Shown here one piece after another: positions 1 through 8,788 of a stretch of 64,000 bases of DNA; position 1 is the first letter of the stretch, and each line of letters starts with the position of its first letter. The stretch covers positions 37,987 through 101,986 of the forward strand of contig CACYOO010000012.1 in assembly GCA_902776035.1 (NCBI GenBank), written 5' to 3'. The DNA is from an uncultured bacterium. Its GTDB lineage: Bacteria > Cyanobacteriota > Vampirovibrionia > Gastranaerophilales > Gastranaerophilaceae. Made by a program: the position numbers and the translations under genes. Below the pieces are notes generated by a model. It did not search any database. It saw only the letters and a program-made list of their open reading frames with translations, and was not told the DNA's origin.

Positions 1-823
1 TACAATCACATTTTAAACTGTGAAATACATCACCTGTTAAACATTCAGAATGAACTCGTATAAGAGGTATACGCTCCGTACCGTCATCTTTCACAAGTGC
101 TACATGTTCATGTCCGTTTATATGATTAATATATCCGTAAATTTCAAAATTTCCAAACTTTGTAGGTAAAAAAGCTTGAGCTTCACGAGTTACTAATTTT
201 TCAGATTTTAAGCGATATGCAACAAGTTCTGATACGGATATGAATTTAAAACCATGTTCGTCAGCAAATTTTCTTAAATCATCACGTCTTGCCATAGAAC
301 CGTCTTCATTCATTATTTCACACATAATACCGGCCGGTCTGTGCTTAGATAAAATTGCCATATCTACACATGCTTCCGTATGACCTACACGTGTTAAAAC
401 ACCGCCTTTTCTGGCAACACATGGAAATAGGTGTCCCGGTCGTCTTAAATCATGCGGTCGTGCATCAGGAGCTATAGCTATTTCTACTGTTTTTGCTCTG
501 TCAAAAGCTGATATACCGGTTGTTACTCCAAATTTTTCTGCGCCATCAATACTTTGTGTAAAGGCAGTATGCATTTTTTCGGTATTATTTTCTACCATTT
601 GTGTTAAATCCAAATTTTCTGCAATTTCTTTTGAAATTGCAAGACAAATCAACCCTCTACATTCCTTTGTCATAAAATTTATTATTTCCGGTGTAACACA
701 CTGTGCAGAACATAACAAATCACCTTCATTTTCTCTGTCTTCATTATCTGCAACAACAATAGGACGTCCTTGCTGATAATCTTTTATTGCTTCTTCTATT
801 TTATCAAATTCAAATTCACCCAT
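1..823 (-). CDS. ribBA: RibBA, DHBP synthase / GTP cyclohydrolase II (partial, C-terminus off window)
   Basis: Bifunctional riboflavin enzyme. The N-terminal domain makes 3,4-dihydroxy-2-butanone 4-phosphate from ribulose 5-phosphate; the C-terminal domain opens GTP. Translating the minus strand from the ATG at 823 gives [13 protein letters not shown], then the RibB signatures [23 protein letters not shown] and RVGHTEA. The GTP cyclohydrolase II domain follows with [10 protein letters not shown] and a second Cys pair (KCDC), its zinc ligands, right at the window edge. About 274 codons are present of a usual ~400. The start overlaps the ribE stop as TAATG, so the two genes are probably translationally coupled. 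Confidence 0.95.
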   Translation of the reverse strand, partial: MGEFEFDKIEEAIKDYQQGRPIVVADNEDRENEGDLLCSAQCVTPEIINFMTKECRGLICLAISKEIAENLDLTQMVENNTEKMHTAFTQSIDGAEKFGVTTGISAFDRAKTVEIAIAPDARPHDLRRPGHLFPCVARKGGVLTRVGHTEACVDMAILSKHRPAGIMCEIMNEDGSMARRDDLRKFADEHGFKFISVSELVAYRLKSEKLVTREAQAFLPTKFGNFEIYGYINHINGHEHVALVKDDGTERIPLIRVHSECLTGDVFHSLKCDC

Positions 824-1464
824 TACATAAACCCGTTTACTTTTAAAAAATCTTCTGTGATAACTGATTGTACCGTTTTATTTAACAAAAATTTCTCTAT
901 ATATTTTGCGAAAATATCTGTTTCTAAATTTACTCTATCGCCTGATTTCAATTCTGACAAATTTGTATTTTCATAAGTATGAGGAATAACAGCAGTCATA
1001 ATAACATTTTCAGTCATATCTGCAACTGTTAAGCTGACTCCGTTCAAAGTTATTGAACCCTTTTTGATAACATATTTTGAAAAATTTTCATCAATTTCAA
1101 AATACATATTATAAAATTCACTTTGTTTTTCAGAATTTAAAAACTTTACCGTACTTTCTACATGTCCTGATACAATATGTCCGCCAATACGTGAATTTAA
1201 AGATAAAGCCCTTTCTAAATTTACTTTGTCCCCTTGTTTTATATCCGAAAAATTTGTAACTGAAAGTGTTTCGTCTGAAACATCTGCTTGAAATGAATTT
1301 TCGCTCATTTCTACAACAGTTTGACACACTCCATTTATGGATATAGAATCACCTATTTTCATATCTTCTGTAATTTTATTACAAGAAACCGTTATAAAAG
1401 CACCATTATTTTGTTTTTTAAAACTTTTAATTAAGCCAACTTCTTCTATTATCCCTGTAAACAT
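823..1464 (-). CDS. ribE: Riboflavin synthase, alpha subunit
   Basis: Converts two 6,7-dimethyl-8-ribityllumazine molecules to riboflavin plus a pyrimidine. The 213-residue length is normal. It begins with the family hallmark [10 protein letters not shown] and contains two lumazine-binding repeats, the first with SINGVCQTV and the second with TLNGVSLTV, joined by [11 protein letters not shown]. It lies upstream of ribBA in one leftward unit with a one-base stop/start overlap. A dedicated lumazine synthase (ribH) or ribD is not visible and may lie beyond the left edge. Confidence 0.95.
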   Translation of the reverse strand: MFTGIIEEVGLIKSFKKQNNGAFITVSCNKITEDMKIGDSISINGVCQTVVEMSENSFQADVSDETLSVTNFSDIKQGDKVNLERALSLNSRIGGHIVSGHVESTVKFLNSEKQSEFYNMYFEIDENFSKYVIKKGSITLNGVSLTVADMTENVIMTAVIPHTYENTNLSELKSGDRVNLETDIFAKYIEKFLLNKTVQSVITEDFLKVNGFM

Positions 1465-1482
1465 ATAAATATTTTATCACAA

Positions 1483-2814
1483 TTATTTTCCAATGCAAAA
1501 ATTATCAAAAATATTATTTAATATTTCATCTGTTATAACTTCACCTGTTATTTCATCAAGGCATAATAAAGCTTGTTTTACATCTATTGATATTAAATCT
1601 TGAAGTTCATGACGCATTGCTGCTTCATTTGAGCGTATCAAACATTCTCTTGCTTTTTTTAAGCATTCCTGCTGGCGTTCATTAGTTATAAATTCTGTAT
1701 CTTCAGGAGATATTTCAAAAATTATATCTTTTATTTTTTGTTTTAATTCGTCTATACCAACATTATTTTTTGTTGAAATACATATAGCATTTTGTAATTT
1801 ACCATTTTTCAAATCACATTTATTTGCAATTGCTATATATTTTTTATTTTTTATAAAATTTAAAATTTCCAAATCCGCATTCTGAAATCCCTGATTAATA
1901 TCAAAAACAAAAAGAACTAAATCCGCATCCTGAGCTGCTTGTTTTGAATATTGTATACCGATTTCTTCTACTTTATCAACATTTTCATCATTTCTTATTC
2001 CCGCAGTATCAACAAGTGTAACAGGTATTCCCAAATCAAGAGTTTCGGTTAAAATATCTCTTGTTGTACCTGCAATATCCGTAACTATCGCTCTGTCTAA
2101 ATTTAGCAATGCGTTAAATAAAGATGATTTTCCAACATTCGGCTTTCCGCAAATTGCAATCTTTATTCCCTGACGCATTATATTACTTGATGATGCATCT
2201 GATAAAATACCATCTATCATTTCTATTTGTACTTCGAAATCATTTATAAGAGAGTCATAAGCTGGTTCTGAAACATCCTCAGGAAAATCAATACATGCTA
2301 TTATTTTTGATAATGTTTTAAAAATATCTCGTTTTATTTCAGCAAGCCGTTGTGTAAGCATTCCTGATAAATTTTTTGCAGATTGTTTTGCAAATCGTTT
2401 AGTTTTTGAATGAATTAAATCTGCAACGGCTTCGGCTTGAGATAAATCCAATTTTTTATTTAAAAAGGCCCTTTTTGTAAATTCTCCTCTTTCTGCCATT
2501 CTTGCACCGTTTTTTAATACAGCATCAAGAATATTTCTTACAACATTTATACCGCCATGACATTGAATTTCTACTACATCTTCTCCTGTATAGCTTTTAG
2601 GAGCTTTAAACGGTAAAACAACAACTTCATCAAGTCGTACACCATCATCTATTATCCAACCATGACAAATCTTTCCGGCTTCAACTTCATCATTAAAAAT
2701 CTTTCTAGTAATATTAAAACTATTATCACCTGATATTCTAATAACTCCTAAACCACCTGTTCCAAGAGGAGTAGATATTGCAGCTATTGTATCAAATTCG
2801 TCATTTATATTCAT
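1483..2814 (-). CDS. mnmE: tRNA modification GTPase MnmE
   Basis: With MnmG, this GTPase installs the carboxymethylaminomethyl group on wobble U34 of certain tRNAs. The 443 residues show the N-terminal tetrahydrofolate-binding domain (start DTIAAISTPLGTGGLGVIRISG), a helical domain, and an inserted G domain with P-loop GKPNVGKSS, switch motif DIAGTTRD, DTAG and NKCD. The protein ends in the diagnostic C-terminal CIGK, whose Cys is catalytically required in the family, so the gene is complete. It is the first gene of the mnmE-ribE-ribBA cluster. Confidence 0.96.
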   Translation of the reverse strand: MNINDEFDTIAAISTPLGTGGLGVIRISGDNSFNITRKIFNDEVEAGKICHGWIIDDGVRLDEVVVLPFKAPKSYTGEDVVEIQCHGGINVVRNILDAVLKNGARMAERGEFTKRAFLNKKLDLSQAEAVADLIHSKTKRFAKQSAKNLSGMLTQRLAEIKRDIFKTLSKIIACIDFPEDVSEPAYDSLINDFEVQIEMIDGILSDASSSNIMRQGIKIAICGKPNVGKSSLFNALLNLDRAIVTDIAGTTRDILTETLDLGIPVTLVDTAGIRNDENVDKVEEIGIQYSKQAAQDADLVLFVFDINQGFQNADLEILNFIKNKKYIAIANKCDLKNGKLQNAICISTKNNVGIDELKQKIKDIIFEISPEDTEFITNERQQECLKKARECLIRSNEAAMRHELQDLISIDVKQALLCLDEITGEVITDEILNNIFDNFCIGK

Positions 2815-2916
2815 ACTAGGATTATAATATTAAAGCTTTAAACATGCAATATGAATATACTGTTATCATTCAACTTATATAAACAATTTTAAAATGACTT
2901 TTAAAACTTTTTAATA

Positions 2917-3423
2917 TTATTGATCAGTTTCTTTATGGTCTTTTAACAATTTTTCAAAATCTGAAGGTTTTAAATCTTGAACAAATCTTTTAAATTCTTG
3001 TGCATCTTCCTCATCTTTTGCAGGATCAGTAGAAACAGCACCTGTTGCAAGAACATTAGATGATACATAAATTGGCGCATCAACTCTTATTGCTATAGCT
3101 ATAGCATCCGACGGACGTGCATCTATTTCTATTGTATCATCATCCTTAGTTAATATTATCGTAGCAAAATATGTATCTTTCTCAACATCATCTATTTCCA
3201 CTTTTTCAAGTGTATACCCTGTTTGTTTAACAAAACTTATAAATAAATCATGAGTCATTGGACGAGCCACTGATAAATGCTCTATTCTTCTTACTATAGC
3301 ACTTGCCTCTGCTGAGCCAATCCATATAGGTAATGCCCTTCTATTATCTTTATCATTTAAAACGACTATTGGAGAACCTGTTCTCGTGTCAAGTGCTATT
3401 CCCATTACATGCATTTCTATCAT
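2917..3423 (-). CDS. Bifunctional nuclease (BFN/DUF151) family protein
   Basis: A 168-residue DUF151-family protein, recognised by PIWIGSAEASAI, the ARPMTHDL segment and ARPSDAIAIAIR. Relatives were described as bifunctional nucleases in plants, and the family is common in cyanobacteria, actinobacteria and Thermotoga; the bacterial role is not settled. The ATG at 3423 has a GAGGA ribosome site seven bases upstream. The acidic tail (DPAKDEEDAQEF and onward) is typical. It follows the sigma factor by about 30 bases and is probably cotranscribed with it. Confidence 0.88.
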   Translation of the reverse strand: MIEMHVMGIALDTRTGSPIVVLNDKDNRRALPIWIGSAEASAIVRRIEHLSVARPMTHDLFISFVKQTGYTLEKVEIDDVEKDTYFATIILTKDDDTIEIDARPSDAIAIAIRVDAPIYVSSNVLATGAVSTDPAKDEEDAQEFKRFVQDLKPSDFEKLLKDHKETDQ

Positions 3424-3454
3424 TAGTTTATCCTCGTTTTTTTATTCTCATTAG

Positions 3455-4465
3455 TTATGTTCCAAAATAATTTTTTAAACCTATAGTAAGATTTTCATTC
3501 TTACATAGTTTTTTCAACTTTGAAATAGCTCTATTTTCAATTTGTCTTATACGTTCTCTTGAAACTCCATAATGAGAGCCGATTTCATCCAAAGTTTTCT
3601 TTTCTCCGTTATTATCAAGTCCGTATCGCATTATCAACACATCTCGTTCTTTAGGCATAAGTTGTTTTAGCATACTCTGTATATCATGAAGCATGTTTTC
3701 TCTTGTTACCATTGTATCAGGAGTAACTGTAGATGTATCAACAATATAATCTGCAATTTTTGTAGAATCATCTTTTTGATTTGCAGGTGTTTCTATACTT
3801 ATTGTTGATTGTGCTGATTTAACTATTTGATTTAATTTTTTAACTGTTATACCTAATCTGTATGCAATCTCTTGTTTTGTTGGTGTTCTACCAAGTTCTG
3901 TTGTTAAATCTATAGTAACCTTCTTAATTTTGTTTAATGATTCTATCATGTGTATTGGTAATCTTATGGCACGTGCTTTATCAGCAATTGCTCTTGTTAT
4001 AGATTGCTGTATCCACCATGTTGCATAAGTAGAAAATTTATAACCTTTTGAATAATCAAATCGCTCTGCCGCTTTCATTAAGCCAATATTACCTTCTTGA
4101 ATTAAATCTAAAAAGGAAAGCCCTCTACCAATATATTTTTTTGCAATACTTACAACAAGACGTAAATTTGCGTTAACAAGAATATTTTTTGCTAATTCGC
4201 TATGTTCTTCTTTTATACGTTTTGCAACATCTGTTTCTTCTTCAGACGATAACATTGGTATTTTACCGATTTGTTGTAAATATATTCTTACAGAGTCATC
4301 TGCATTTACAGAATTTAAATTCTCTTGAATTTTAGGATCAGATACTGAATTTAATATATCATCACCGTCTTCAACTTCACTTTCAAGCTGCAAATTGTTA
4401 AAGTCTACATCTTTATCTGATATTTCATCGATATTTTCAATTTGTTCGTTTTTTTTCTTACTCAT
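3455..4465 (-). CDS. RNA polymerase sigma-70 factor (RpoD/SigA type)
   Basis: A 336-residue sigma factor. After an acidic ~55-residue N-terminus comes region 1.2 ([16 protein letters not shown]), region 2 with the -10 recognition stretch ([19 protein letters not shown]), region 3, and region 4 with the -35-reading helix ([19 protein letters not shown]). It lacks a long region 1.1. Near-consensus TTGACA/TATAAT promoters found elsewhere in the window are the kind such a factor reads. Whether it is the sole primary sigma or a group 2 paralogue cannot be decided here. Confidence 0.9.
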   Translation of the reverse strand: MSKKKNEQIENIDEISDKDVDFNNLQLESEVEDGDDILNSVSDPKIQENLNSVNADDSVRIYLQQIGKIPMLSSEEETDVAKRIKEEHSELAKNILVNANLRLVVSIAKKYIGRGLSFLDLIQEGNIGLMKAAERFDYSKGYKFSTYATWWIQQSITRAIADKARAIRLPIHMIESLNKIKKVTIDLTTELGRTPTKQEIAYRLGITVKKLNQIVKSAQSTISIETPANQKDDSTKIADYIVDTSTVTPDTMVTRENMLHDIQSMLKQLMPKERDVLIMRYGLDNNGEKKTLDEIGSHYGVSRERIRQIENRAISKLKKLCKNENLTIGLKNYFGT

Positions 4466-4495
4466 GATTACTCTTCACTATAATAATATAATATA

Positions 4496-5236
4496 TTAAA
4501 AAACAAACTTTTTATTTTTTTGTCTTACCGTTTCAAAAATAATTATACTCAAAGCGTTAGAAACATTCAAGGAATTAAAATCTGTCGCCATAGGTATTTT
4601 TATTTTAAAGTCTGACAAATTCATTATTGACTTGGATACTCCGGCATGTTCTGCTCCTAAAACAAGAACAAAATTCATATCGGTATAATCAATGTCATAA
4701 TAATTATCTTTTGCACTTGCATCTGTTGCAATTACCCACCAGTCGTTTTCTTTTAGTTTTTGTAATGCATTAACAGGGCTATTGACTTTTATTATGGAAA
4801 TACGATTTATTGCTCCTGCTGATGTTTTTTCTACAACAGAATTAACTTGTACACTGCGTCTTGATGGAATGATGATTGCTTCAACTCCTGCACATACACA
4901 TGCTCTTACACTTGCACCTAAATTATGAACATCTTCTATTCCATCTAAAAAAACTACAGATGAATTTTTATGTGGCTTAGATAAGAAATCTTCTAAATTT
5001 GCATATTCAATAGGTGATGCAAAAGCCAAAACTCCTTGATGATTATATTCTTTATATTTTACAAATTCCTCTTTTGCAACAAATCTGAAAATAATATTTT
5101 TATTATGAGCAAGCTCTTTTATTCTATCTATTTTTGTATCATTATGAACACTGTTCATAATCAAAACTTTATTAATTGTTCTATTATTTTCCAGTGCTTC
5201 TATAACAGCATTTTTACCGTAAATAATATCTTCCAT
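4496..5236 (-). CDS. rlmB: 23S rRNA 2'-O-methyltransferase RlmB (TrmH/SpoU family)
   Basis: A SpoU-family methyltransferase with a deep trefoil knot, expected to methylate G2251 of 23S rRNA. The 246 residues contain the substrate-binding domain (YGKNAVIEAL) and the knot motifs: VVFLDGIEDVHNLGASVRA, IIIPSRRS, VLVLGAEHAGVS and a NSLNVSNALSIIIFE end. Its ATG overlaps the nadA stop as TAATG. A related SpoU specificity, such as tRNA Gm18, cannot be fully excluded, but overall similarity favours RlmB. Confidence 0.88.
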   Translation of the reverse strand: MEDIIYGKNAVIEALENNRTINKVLIMNSVHNDTKIDRIKELAHNKNIIFRFVAKEEFVKYKEYNHQGVLAFASPIEYANLEDFLSKPHKNSSVVFLDGIEDVHNLGASVRACVCAGVEAIIIPSRRSVQVNSVVEKTSAGAINRISIIKVNSPVNALQKLKENDWWVIATDASAKDNYYDIDYTDMNFVLVLGAEHAGVSKSIMNLSDFKIKIPMATDFNSLNVSNALSIIIFETVRQKNKKFVF

Positions 5237-6138
5237 TACTTAGAAACCTCAAGCATTTTGTTTATACAACATACGGCTTTTTCCGCTATTTCTTTATCTA
5301 TAGTTATTTCATTTGTTTCATTTAAAAGTACATGATATATATCTTCTAATGAATTTCTTTTCATATTCGGACAAACTACATTATCTTTTATCAATATAAA
5401 CTCTTTTTCCGGACAATCACGTTTTAGTCTTTCAACAACACCTTTTTCCGTTGCAATAACAAAAGTTTTATCAGAACTTTCTTTTGCATAATTCATTATA
5501 CCTGTTGTACTTCCGACATAATCTGCCAATTCGCAAACTTCTTTATGACACTCAGGATGTGCTAAAACTTTTGCACCATTATATTTTTTTCTTGCCTCAA
5601 CAACATCTTTTGCTTCAATTCGTAAATGTGTAGGACAAAATCCCGGATATGTTATTACTTTAACGTTATTTAACTTGGTTTGAACCCATGTTCCTAAGTA
5701 TGTGTCAGGTAAAAATAGAATTTCGTCAGAATTTAAACTTTCAACTATTTTTACTGCATTTGAACTTGTACAACAAATATCACATTCTGATTTAACTTCT
5801 GCTGTAGAATTTATATAGCATACTACAGGAACTTTTTTATTTTTACTTTTAAATTCTCTTAACTGTTCTAAATCAACCATATCTGCCATTAAACATCCCG
5901 ATTGCATATTAGGAAGCAAAACTTTTTTATCAGGTGATATAAGTTTTGCGGTCTGAGCCATAAAATAAACTCCCGCAAAAACAATTATTTCTGCATCTGT
6001 TTTAGCTGCCATTTGACTTAAATAAAGAGAATCTCCCACATAATCAGCTACTTCATCAATTTCAAGATTTTGGTAACAGTGTCCTAAAATTACCGCATTT
6101 TTTTGTTTTTTTAATTCTAAAATTTTATCCTTTAACAT
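5236..6138 (-). CDS. nadA: Quinolinate synthase A
   Basis: Condenses iminoaspartate with dihydroxyacetone phosphate to quinolinate, the first pyridine intermediate of NAD synthesis; it carries a 4Fe-4S cluster. The 300 residues contain AVILGHCYQ, GDSLYLS, VFAGVYFMAQTAK, CCTSSNAVK, YPGFCPTHLR, HPECHKEVCELAD and a final VVCPNMKRN. Conserved cysteines are seen in SGCLMADM, in HPECHKEVC and in VVCPNM. It is the first gene of the leftward nadA-rlmB unit, divergent from pilMN. nadB and nadC are not in the window. Confidence 0.95.
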   Translation of the reverse strand: MLKDKILELKKQKNAVILGHCYQNLEIDEVADYVGDSLYLSQMAAKTDAEIIVFAGVYFMAQTAKLISPDKKVLLPNMQSGCLMADMVDLEQLREFKSKNKKVPVVCYINSTAEVKSECDICCTSSNAVKIVESLNSDEILFLPDTYLGTWVQTKLNNVKVITYPGFCPTHLRIEAKDVVEARKKYNGAKVLAHPECHKEVCELADYVGSTTGIMNYAKESSDKTFVIATEKGVVERLKRDCPEKEFILIKDNVVCPNMKRNSLEDIYHVLLNETNEITIDKEIAEKAVCCINKMLEVSK

Positions 6139-6164
6139 AGTTTTTAAACCTTATATTAGATTAT

Positions 6165-6193
6165 TTGACGTGGATTTTTGTTTAAATTATAAT
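6165..6193 (+). promoter_or_regulatory. Sigma-70 promoter for the pilMN-pilO operon
   Basis: TTGACG at 6165-6170, a 17-base spacer, then TATAAT at 6188-6193. It lies in the intergenic gap divergent from nadA, about 50 bases before the PilM-like start. Confidence 0.75.
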
Positions 6194-6242
6194 ATTTCCA
6201 AAGATATTATATAACAAAAGCAAATAAAATCAGATAAAATAT

Positions 6243-8084
6243 ATGTTAGATCAATTACTTTCTCTACTCGGTGCAAATTCTAAAATAACCGTAGGCGTTT
6301 CAGTGTCTCCGGGTGTCGGTTTAGAAATGATTGAAATTAATCAAAAAACCAAATCAATTGAAAAATACAGCTGCAAACCATTAGAATATGATTATTCAAA
6401 AAGAGAAATTGCAAATTATGATATATTTAGAGAATCTTTATTAGACCTTTTTAACGAATTAAAAATAGATAAAAAAAGTAATATTGTTGTAACTTTGCCT
6501 TCTGTATGTTATGGATTAATATCTTTACCAATACTTTTAAATGATGATGGTGTAACAGGTGCGATAGTATCAGAAGTTGAACAATCATCTTACATATTTA
6601 AAAAACAAGAGCCGGTTATTAGCTGGCAGGATGCACCTAATGCATCTCAGGGTTCTGATGGAGAAAACAGAACTGTCATTTATGGTGCAATACAACAAGC
6701 AGCACTAGATGAAATAAATGCAGCATGTGTTGAAATTGGCTGTAAGCTTGTTGCGATCGAATCTTCACCAAACTCTTTATTAAAAACTCTTGATTTTGAC
6801 GGACTTGCTGTAGAACAAATGCAGCCAAATATGACATGGAATTTGATGATAATAAATCAAAACAGTTATTCAATATTAACCATGTCAGGTAAAAACGTAA
6901 CAGAATTTAGGGAAGAACCACTTGCTTTACGTTCATTTGTCGGTGATGAAATTTACGAAGCAATAATTACTTCCGTAAAAATAACATTACAAACAACTAA
7001 TACAAATTACCTTTATATAGTATCTGAAACAGATATGGTTTCTGCGGAAGTTTTATCAATGAAAATTCCGTATGATGGAAGTATAAAATTTTTAGAAAGC
7101 AATAAATATGTTCAAAACCCTTTAATGCTGGCATCTTATAATATTTTACCTAATTTGCTTTTAAAAATTACACCGGAAGTTATAGGTTCCGGTTTATATA
7201 GATTATCAGATTATCCTGTAAAATTTAATTTACTTGGAAAAGATGCAGAAGATGTTTCAGCCGAACAAGAAGAAGCTCCTAAAATCCATTGGGGAAATAT
7301 GGAAATCGAGCTTACAACAGCTACTGTTCAAAAAGCAGCTCTCATTATCGGATTAATTTTATTTATTCCAATGGGATTAATATTTTATGGATTAAATACA
7401 TTTATTACTAAAAAACAAGCAGAATTAGACAATCTAAACTCTGATATAGAAATTGCAAAATCTCAATTAGATAATTTTGCAAAAGAAGATAGGATTGAAA
7501 CTTTTGATGAAAAAATGGAAGTAAATACTGTTGTTGCGCACAACAGAACTAAACTTATTTATTATACAGCACTTGGTTCCAGTCTTCCTGCACAAACATG
7601 GCTTTTATACTTAAAAATTAGCGGAGATAGAAAAATAGACATAATAGGTCGATCAACAAATGTTGAACATGTCTATGATTTTTATAAAGGAATGAAAATG
7701 TCTGTAATAGATTCTGATTTAAGATTAAACCGTCTTGAATTATCTGCTGATACTGTAGGAAATATTGTGATAGAAGATCCTAATAAAATAACACCAAAAT
7801 TTTATGAATTTGAAATAACAAATATGTCTGATAGTGATTTAACAACTACAGGTGGCGGTACTCAAAACAATCAAGAAGGACAAGAAGAACAAAATACAGT
7901 AAAAGGCAGACGTGGATTTTTGTTTGAGGATTTCTTAAACATTCCTAAATTACCTGATAATAACAATCCTAATGCATCTCCGGGACAAGGATTGCCAACA
8001 GGTGCATCACAACAAAATCAAGATCAAGCAGGTGAGCCGCCAAAAAATCTGCCAGCAAACCTTGAGTCTATTGAGAAATTTTAG
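6243..8084 (+). CDS. Type IV pilus assembly PilM-PilN fusion protein
   Basis: The 613 residues combine two pilus assembly proteins. Residues 1 to ~340 resemble PilM, the actin-like cytoplasmic ATPase, with a typical opening (KITVGVSVSPGVGLEMIEI) and LLDLFNELKIDKKSNIVVTLP. A membrane helix at about 363-384 is followed by a coiled coil and a periplasmic PilN-type domain (LPAQTWLLYLKISGDRKIDI, then RSTNVEHVYDFYKGMK). In most bacteria PilM and PilN are separate and joined through PilN's cytoplasmic tail. A Gln/Asn/Pro-rich tail after ~540 is extra. It sits 17 bases before a PilO-like gene. The system could serve pili or a type II secretion-like apparatus. Confidence 0.78.
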   Translation: MLDQLLSLLGANSKITVGVSVSPGVGLEMIEINQKTKSIEKYSCKPLEYDYSKREIANYDIFRESLLDLFNELKIDKKSNIVVTLPSVCYGLISLPILLNDDGVTGAIVSEVEQSSYIFKKQEPVISWQDAPNASQGSDGENRTVIYGAIQQAALDEINAACVEIGCKLVAIESSPNSLLKTLDFDGLAVEQMQPNMTWNLMIINQNSYSILTMSGKNVTEFREEPLALRSFVGDEIYEAIITSVKITLQTTNTNYLYIVSETDMVSAEVLSMKIPYDGSIKFLESNKYVQNPLMLASYNILPNLLLKITPEVIGSGLYRLSDYPVKFNLLGKDAEDVSAEQEEAPKIHWGNMEIELTTATVQKAALIIGLILFIPMGLIFYGLNTFITKKQAELDNLNSDIEIAKSQLDNFAKEDRIETFDEKMEVNTVVAHNRTKLIYYTALGSSLPAQTWLLYLKISGDRKIDIIGRSTNVEHVYDFYKGMKMSVIDSDLRLNRLELSADTVGNIVIEDPNKITPKFYEFEITNMSDSDLTTTGGGTQNNQEGQEEQNTVKGRRGFLFEDFLNIPKLPDNNNPNASPGQGLPTGASQQNQDQAGEPPKNLPANLESIEKF

Positions 8085-8101
8085 TGAGGAAAGTGTAAAA
8101 T

Positions 8102-8737
8102 ATGAAAAATTTAGCCAAATTTAAAGATTGTTTTTTATATCTTACATTTATCATATTGATATTTGTTGCTTTATTTAAACAAATACAACCTCGTTTTATT
8201 AGTCTTATAGATTTATTTAACCAAATTAAAACCCAAAATGAAGTAAAAGCATCTATGGATCAACAACTTATGACAGCTGCAGCAAAAGTTGCTCAAAAAA
8301 AGAAATTACGTATGGGTAATGATATGGTTAAAAAGATTTATACACCATTAGAAGGTGGTACAGATACTGATTCAGCTTTTGCTGTTTTATTGGACGATAT
8401 AATTGAAATTGCAAGAAAAAACCATATAAAAACTCATTCAATTCAATCTTCCGATAACCCTCCTGAAGATATATTTATTCAAAAAGGAGAAGGTAAATAC
8501 AATGCACAAAGATTAACATTAAAAGTTGTTTCAGATTATACAGATTTTGAAGGATTTTTAAGAGATTTATTCAGCTATAATTATTTAATTAATATCAATG
8601 AATTAGAAATATATCCTTATGAAAAAAATAAACGAATATTGCTTATAAATTTAGCAATAACTTTATATTCTGCTAAAGGAAACGCTAGTCCGGAAGGAAA
8701 ACCTGCTCCTGAAGGAGAAGCACCTCCAAATCCTTAA
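8102..8737 (+). CDS. PilO-like type IV pilus inner membrane protein
   Basis: A 211-residue bitopic protein with a short cytoplasmic tail, one membrane helix (about residues 11-30), a coiled-coil stretch (LIDLFNQIKTQNEVKASMDQQ) and a periplasmic ferredoxin-like region. The segment around YTDFEGFLRDLFSYNYLINI matches the PilO pattern in which the domain is compared and paired with PilN. It ends in a Pro/Gly-rich tail. Position directly after the PilM-PilN fusion supports the call; sequence similarity alone is weak. No PilP or PilQ gene follows; the next gene is on the other strand. Confidence 0.7.
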   Translation: MKNLAKFKDCFLYLTFIILIFVALFKQIQPRFISLIDLFNQIKTQNEVKASMDQQLMTAAAKVAQKKKLRMGNDMVKKIYTPLEGGTDTDSAFAVLLDDIIEIARKNHIKTHSIQSSDNPPEDIFIQKGEGKYNAQRLTLKVVSDYTDFEGFLRDLFSYNYLININELEIYPYEKNKRILLINLAITLYSAKGNASPEGKPAPEGEAPPNP

Positions 8738-8788
8738 GGTATTAAAAATAAAACTAAAATACTGTCATTTTGTAAGGATTAAGAATAT

